Positions 6,491 through 8,791 of a stretch of 8,791 nt of DNA are shown here, one piece after another. The stretch is from Gaiellales bacterium. GTDB taxonomy: Bacteria; Actinomycetota; Thermoleophilia; Gaiellales; F1-60-MAGs149. The notes beneath the pieces were generated by a model. That model made no database searches, was not told the origin of the DNA, and saw nothing but the letters and a program-made list of their open reading frames with translations. Location of the stretch: assembly GCA_030831375.1 (NCBI GenBank), contig JAURLF010000165.1:1-8791 (forward strand), written 5' to 3'. Positions within the stretch are counted from its first letter, which is position 1, and the number at the start of each line of letters is the position of its first letter. A program made the position numbers and the translations under genes.

Positions 6491-7756
6491 TCATCGGCCC
6501 GCCACCACGCGCACGGGCAGCGTCTTGAAGCCGTTGCCGAAGTTCGAGCGCAGACGCGCCGTCGGACCGTCGACCGCGAAGCGCAGGCCGCGGTCGAGGA
6601 CCGCCGTGAACAGCGTCTCGACCTGCATGCGCGCGAGGAAGGCACCGAGGCAGTAGTGCGGCCCGCCGCCCCCGAACACCACCTGCGCCGCGGCGTCGCG
6701 CGTCACGTCGAAGCGCTCGGGGTCGGGGAAGACCTCCTCGTCGAAGTTGGCGCTGATGTAGTACAGCATCAGCTTGTCGCCCGCCTTGATCTCCTTGCCG
6801 CGCAGCTCGACGTCCTCCGTCGCCGTGCGCCGGAACGCGTAGATCGGCGTCGCCCAGCGCAGCACCTCCTCGACGGCGCCCTTCATCAGCGCGCGGTCCC
6901 GGTCGAGCAGGTCGAGCTGGTCGGGCTGCTCGATGAAGCGGTGCATGCCGGTGGCGAGCGAGTTGCGCGTCGTCTCGTTGCCGGCGAAGACCAGCAGCTG
7001 GCAGAAGTTGACGAGCTCGTTGTCGGTCAGCCGGTCGCCCTCCCACTCGGCCTCCACGAGCCGCGTGATCAGGTCGTCCCGGGGCTCGGCGCGCCGCGCG
7101 TCGCAGAGCGCCTGCGCGTAGTCGAAGAGCTCGAGCGCGGCCGGGCTCGAGAAGGGCAGGTGGTGCGGCTCGAAGCCGCGCGCACGGGCCGCCGCGTACA
7201 TCTCGGGCGGCGGCGCGAGGTCGGGATCGTCGACGGCGACCAGCATGTTGGCGAGCCGGGCGAGGCGGTCGGCGTCCGACTCGGGCGCGCCGAAGACGTC
7301 GACGAAGATGCGGATCGGCATCATCTCGCAGATGTCGTGCACCCAGTCGAACGAGCCCCGGGCGACGGCCTGGTCGAGCAGGCGGTCCGCCACGGCACGC
7401 GCATGGCCGCGGTAGTCCTCCACCATCTTCGGGGTGAAGAGCGGGCTCACGATGCGCCTGAGGCGCGTGTGCTCCGGCGGGTCCGTCTCGATCATCGAGC
7501 GGCGGATCGCCATCGACTCCTCGTCGATCTCCTCGTAGTAGATGAACCGCGCCGCCGACGAGAACCGCTTCGGATCCTTGGAGATGGCGACCACGTCCGC
7601 GTGCTTCGTGATCGCCCAGAAGCCGGGCCCGTCGGCCTCCGGGTGCCAGTGCACGGGATCGTGCTCGCGCAGCGCGCGGAACGATGCGTGCGGGACGCCG
7701 TCGACGTAGACGTCGGGGTCCTTCAGCTCGATCGCGGACAGATCCAGGGTGGCCAC
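6491..7756 (-). CDS. cytochrome P450 (second paralog)
   Basis: A complete 421-residue bacterial P450. Key positions are the same as in the first paralog: 'AGNETT' at 258-263, ExxR at E297/R300 in 'EEVLRW', and the haem loop 'FGGGGPHYCLG' with C369. From about residue 199 ('HLPFSSPAALELFDYA') to the C-terminus the two align without a gap, roughly half identical by eye; the first half diverges more, which is where much of the substrate pocket lies. The start is GTG at 7756, with GAGGAGG (plus positions 7763-7769) six bases upstream. The same frame stays open far upstream, but that extension runs through the divergent promoter region and antisense to the permease. It is the first gene of the operon with the GS-like ligase 63 bases downstream, suggesting it hydroxylates an amine-type substrate or its glutamyl amide. 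Redox partners are not in the window. Confidence 0.94.
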   Translation of the reverse strand: MATLDLSAIELKDPDVYVDGVPHASFRALREHDPVHWHPEADGPGFWAITKHADVVAISKDPKRFSSAARFIYYEEIDEESMAIRRSMIETDPPEHTRLRRIVSPLFTPKMVEDYRGHARAVADRLLDQAVARGSFDWVHDICEMMPIRIFVDVFGAPESDADRLARLANMLVAVDDPDLAPPPEMYAAARARGFEPHHLPFSSPAALELFDYAQALCDARRAEPRDDLITRLVEAEWEGDRLTDNELVNFCQLLVFAGNETTRNSLATGMHRFIEQPDQLDLLDRDRALMKGAVEEVLRWATPIYAFRRTATEDVELRGKEIKAGDKLMLYYISANFDEEVFPDPERFDVTRDAAAQVVFGGGGPHYCLGAFLARMQVETLFTAVLDRGLRFAVDGPTARLRSNFGNGFKTLPVRVVAGR

Positions 7757-7775
7757 GTCCAACCTCCTCAGGCGG

Positions 7776-7781
7776 ACTGTA
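7776..7781 (-). promoter_or_regulatory. -10 element for the P450/ligase operon
   Basis: On the minus strand the hexamer is TACAGT preceded by CGG (CGGTACAGT), the same CGGTANNNT frame as the plus-strand promoters. Transcription would begin near 7769, giving a leader of about 13 bases that still holds the GAGGAGG ribosome site for the GTG at 7756. No strong -35 is seen at 17-18 bases. A 12-bp palindrome overlaps the upstream edge of this element. Confidence 0.4.
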
Positions 7782-7790
7782 CCGCGGTAC
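7779..7790. promoter_or_regulatory. 12-bp palindrome GTACCGCGGTAC, candidate operator
   Basis: A perfect 12-base palindrome overlaps the last three bases of the minus-strand -10 hexamer and extends upstream. A second inverted repeat, AATCC-GT-GGATT (7794-7805), begins four bases further. Dyads overlapping a core promoter are typical sites for TetR, GntR or MarR dimers. No cognate regulator is identifiable; the TetR-like gene at the left edge is one candidate. Confidence 0.4.
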
Positions 7791-7879
7791 GGAAATCCGT
7801 GGATTCCCGGGCGACAAACACCGGAATTTGGCTGGGGCGCTCGCCGGCGGCGGTTTCGTAACGATCGTCGCGTGAAGGG

Positions 7880-7909
7880 TTGCGTGCCCGTATGGCGAAC
7901 CGGTAGGCT
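7880..7909 (+). promoter_or_regulatory. promoter of the APC permease
   Basis: TTGCGT (7880-7885) and TAGGCT (7904-7909) are spaced by 18 bases, giving the best -35/-10 pair in the window. The -10 sits in CGGTAGGCT (7901-7909), the word shared with the promoters of the first P450 and the dehydrogenase. Transcription should start near 7916, leaving a leader of about 57 bases before the TTG at 7973. Confidence 0.5.
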
Positions 7910-7924
7910 CATCGCAGTCCTGCA

Positions 7925-7940
7925 GTCGGCGTCCGCCGAC
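7925..7940 (+). repeat. hairpin in the permease leader
   Basis: GTCGGC (7925-7930) and GCCGAC (7935-7940) form a perfect 6-bp stem with a GTCC loop about nine bases after the predicted transcription start. A GCAGTC direct repeat (7914-7919 and 7922-7927) overlaps its left arm. It is too small for a riboswitch; it may stabilise the mRNA 5' end or be chance. Confidence 0.3.
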
Positions 7941-7972
7941 CGGGGAGGGGACGAGAAACAGAGGAGGCTGGT

Positions 7973-8791
7973 TTGTCTACGGAAACCGGGGGCGGAGCCC
8001 CGGCGGCCGACGTCATCAACCCGATGACGGGGTCGCATCACCTTGCAAAGGGCGCGCTGTCCTTGCGGCAGGTCCTGTTCTGCTGCGTCACCGGCGCTGC
8101 GCCGATCGCCGCGATGCTCTTCAACACGCCGGTCGCCGTGCTCGGCGTCGGCTACGCGGCGCCGGCGGCGTTCCTGATCGCGACGATCGTCCTGACGATC
8201 TTCTCGGTCGGCTACATCGAGATGGCGCGCCGCGTCAGCTCGGCCGGCGGCTTCTACTCGTTCGTGTCGCACGGACTCGGGCAGGTGATCGGCCTCGGCA
8301 CCGCCTACCTGATCGCGTTCTGCTACATCGCGTTCTCGGCGGCGGTCACGGGCGTCACCTCGTACTTCGCCGTGACGACGATCGAGGCGTGGCTCGGAGT
8401 GGCGATCCCGGTCTGGATCTTCCTGTTCGGCACGATCATCGCGATGGTGCTGCTGACCTTCTTCCACATCGAGCTCTCGGCCCGGATCCTCGGCGTCGCG
8501 CTCGTCTGCGAGGTCGCGGTGCTGCTCATCTTCGGCGTCGCGGTGCTCGTGCAGGGCGGCGGGCCCGACGGCATCCCGCTGAAGCCGCTGAACCCGCTCG
8601 AGGTGTTCAACGACAACAACCTCGCCCTCGCCACCGGCGCGGCGGGCATCGGCCTGTTCGCGGCGTTCTGGTCGTGGGTCGGCTTCGAGATGGCCCCGAA
8701 CTACGCGGAGGAGGCCAAGGAGCCCAAGAAGGTCATGGCCCCCGCCATGTACGGCTCGGTGATCGGCCTCGGCGTCCTGTACGTGTTCATC
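7973..8791 (+). CDS. APC-family amino acid/polyamine permease, N-terminal part (3' end outside window)
   Basis: An open frame of 273 codons runs off the right edge. The chosen start is TTG at 7973, because GAGGAGG (7961-7967) lies five bases upstream and the product then begins MSTETGGG; the first in-frame ATG (8024) lacks such a site. After a short polar N-terminus there are hydrophobic segments at about 34-58, 62-84, 104-131, 144-165, 171-193 and 216-240. APC hallmarks are the glycine/alanine-rich first helix ('VTGAAPIAAM', 39-48), 'SSAGGFYSFVSHGLG' (89-103) after helix 2, and 'FWSWVGFEMAPNYAEEAKEP' (232-251), the conserved helix-6 GFE and following acidic loop. Such permeases take up amino acids, polyamines or similar amines. 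Divergent from the P450/ligase operon, it likely imports that pathway's substrate. The C-terminal half is not visible. Confidence 0.88.
   Translation, partial: MSTETGGGAPAADVINPMTGSHHLAKGALSLRQVLFCCVTGAAPIAAMLFNTPVAVLGVGYAAPAAFLIATIVLTIFSVGYIEMARRVSSAGGFYSFVSHGLGQVIGLGTAYLIAFCYIAFSAAVTGVTSYFAVTTIEAWLGVAIPVWIFLFGTIIAMVLLTFFHIELSARILGVALVCEVAVLLIFGVAVLVQGGGPDGIPLKPLNPLEVFNDNNLALATGAAGIGLFAAFWSWVGFEMAPNYAEEAKEPKKVMAPAMYGSVIGLGVLYVFI

Noticed and set aside
5210..7861. An 883-codon open frame on the plus strand
   Set aside because: It lies antisense to the second P450 and the GS-like ligase, both with complete catalytic motifs. Its translation is repetitive Arg/Val/Asp/Leu-rich sequence with no domain, as expected from an antisense frame in very GC-rich DNA.
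7925..7972. Permease leader considered as a riboswitch
   Set aside because: The leader is only about 57 bases with one 6-bp stem; no multi-helix junction or known aptamer core can be drawn.
7757..8467. N-terminal extension of the second P450 to 658 residues
   Set aside because: The extension crosses the divergent promoter region and lies antisense to the APC permease. GTG 7756 with GAGGAGG gives a normal P450 length that matches the paralog residue for residue.
1..8791. Mobile element, phage, CRISPR or toxin-antitoxin content
   Set aside because: No transposase, integrase, long terminal inverted repeats, spaced direct repeats or small paired genes were found, and composition is uniform across the window.

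Overview
The window is very GC-rich DNA (C/G-ending codons almost throughout) with Actinobacteria-style gene content: tandem cytochromes P450, TetR and DMT/APC transporters, and GTG/TTG starts behind GAGGAGG ribosome sites. A thermoleophilic actinobacterium or another high-GC actinomycete is plausible, but no marker gene fixes the taxon. There are no rRNA or tRNA genes, CRISPR arrays, insertion sequences or phage genes. The window is densely coding; its longest non-coding stretch is 216 bases.

Layout. Plus strand, left to right: the C-terminal part of a TetR-type regulator (1-350, open at the left edge); a cytochrome P450 (424-1692) that looks leaderless; a short zinc-dependent alcohol dehydrogenase (1748-2704); and a DMT/EamA permease (2733-3575). 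Three bases later comes the stop codon of an opposing minus-strand operon. Read in its own direction, that operon is a second P450 (7756 to 6491), a glutamine-synthetase-like amide ligase (6427 to 5120) and an unrecognised 507-residue protein (5102 to 3579) with a Lys/Ala-rich N-terminal tail, nitroreductase-like motifs and a Cys-rich end. A 216-bp divergent control region separates it from an APC-family permease on the plus strand (TTG start at 7973, open at the right edge).

How the genes may work together (inference). The P450, GS-like ligase, APC permease set resembles amine-use loci: the permease imports an amino compound, the ligase makes a gamma-glutamyl amide from an amine, and the P450 hydroxylates the substrate or the amide. 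GS-like ligases of this branch (PuuA, GlnA3/GlnA4, IpuC) are known for such reactions, and P450 plus GS-like pairs occur in secondary-amine degradation loci of mycobacteria. The left-hand block (P450, alcohol dehydrogenase, permease, under a possible TetR regulator) has the logic of hydroxylation followed by alcohol oxidation and transport. The two P450s are clear paralogs that align without gaps over their C-terminal half. No ferredoxin or ferredoxin reductase is present, so redox partners must be encoded elsewhere.

Three plus-strand genes share the promoter-like word CGGTAGGCT at sensible distances, and the second P450 has a related CGGTACAGT element overlapped by a 12-bp palindrome. The most novel-looking item is the 507-residue protein; the most useful system-level hypothesis is the P450, amide ligase, nitroreductase-like operon.
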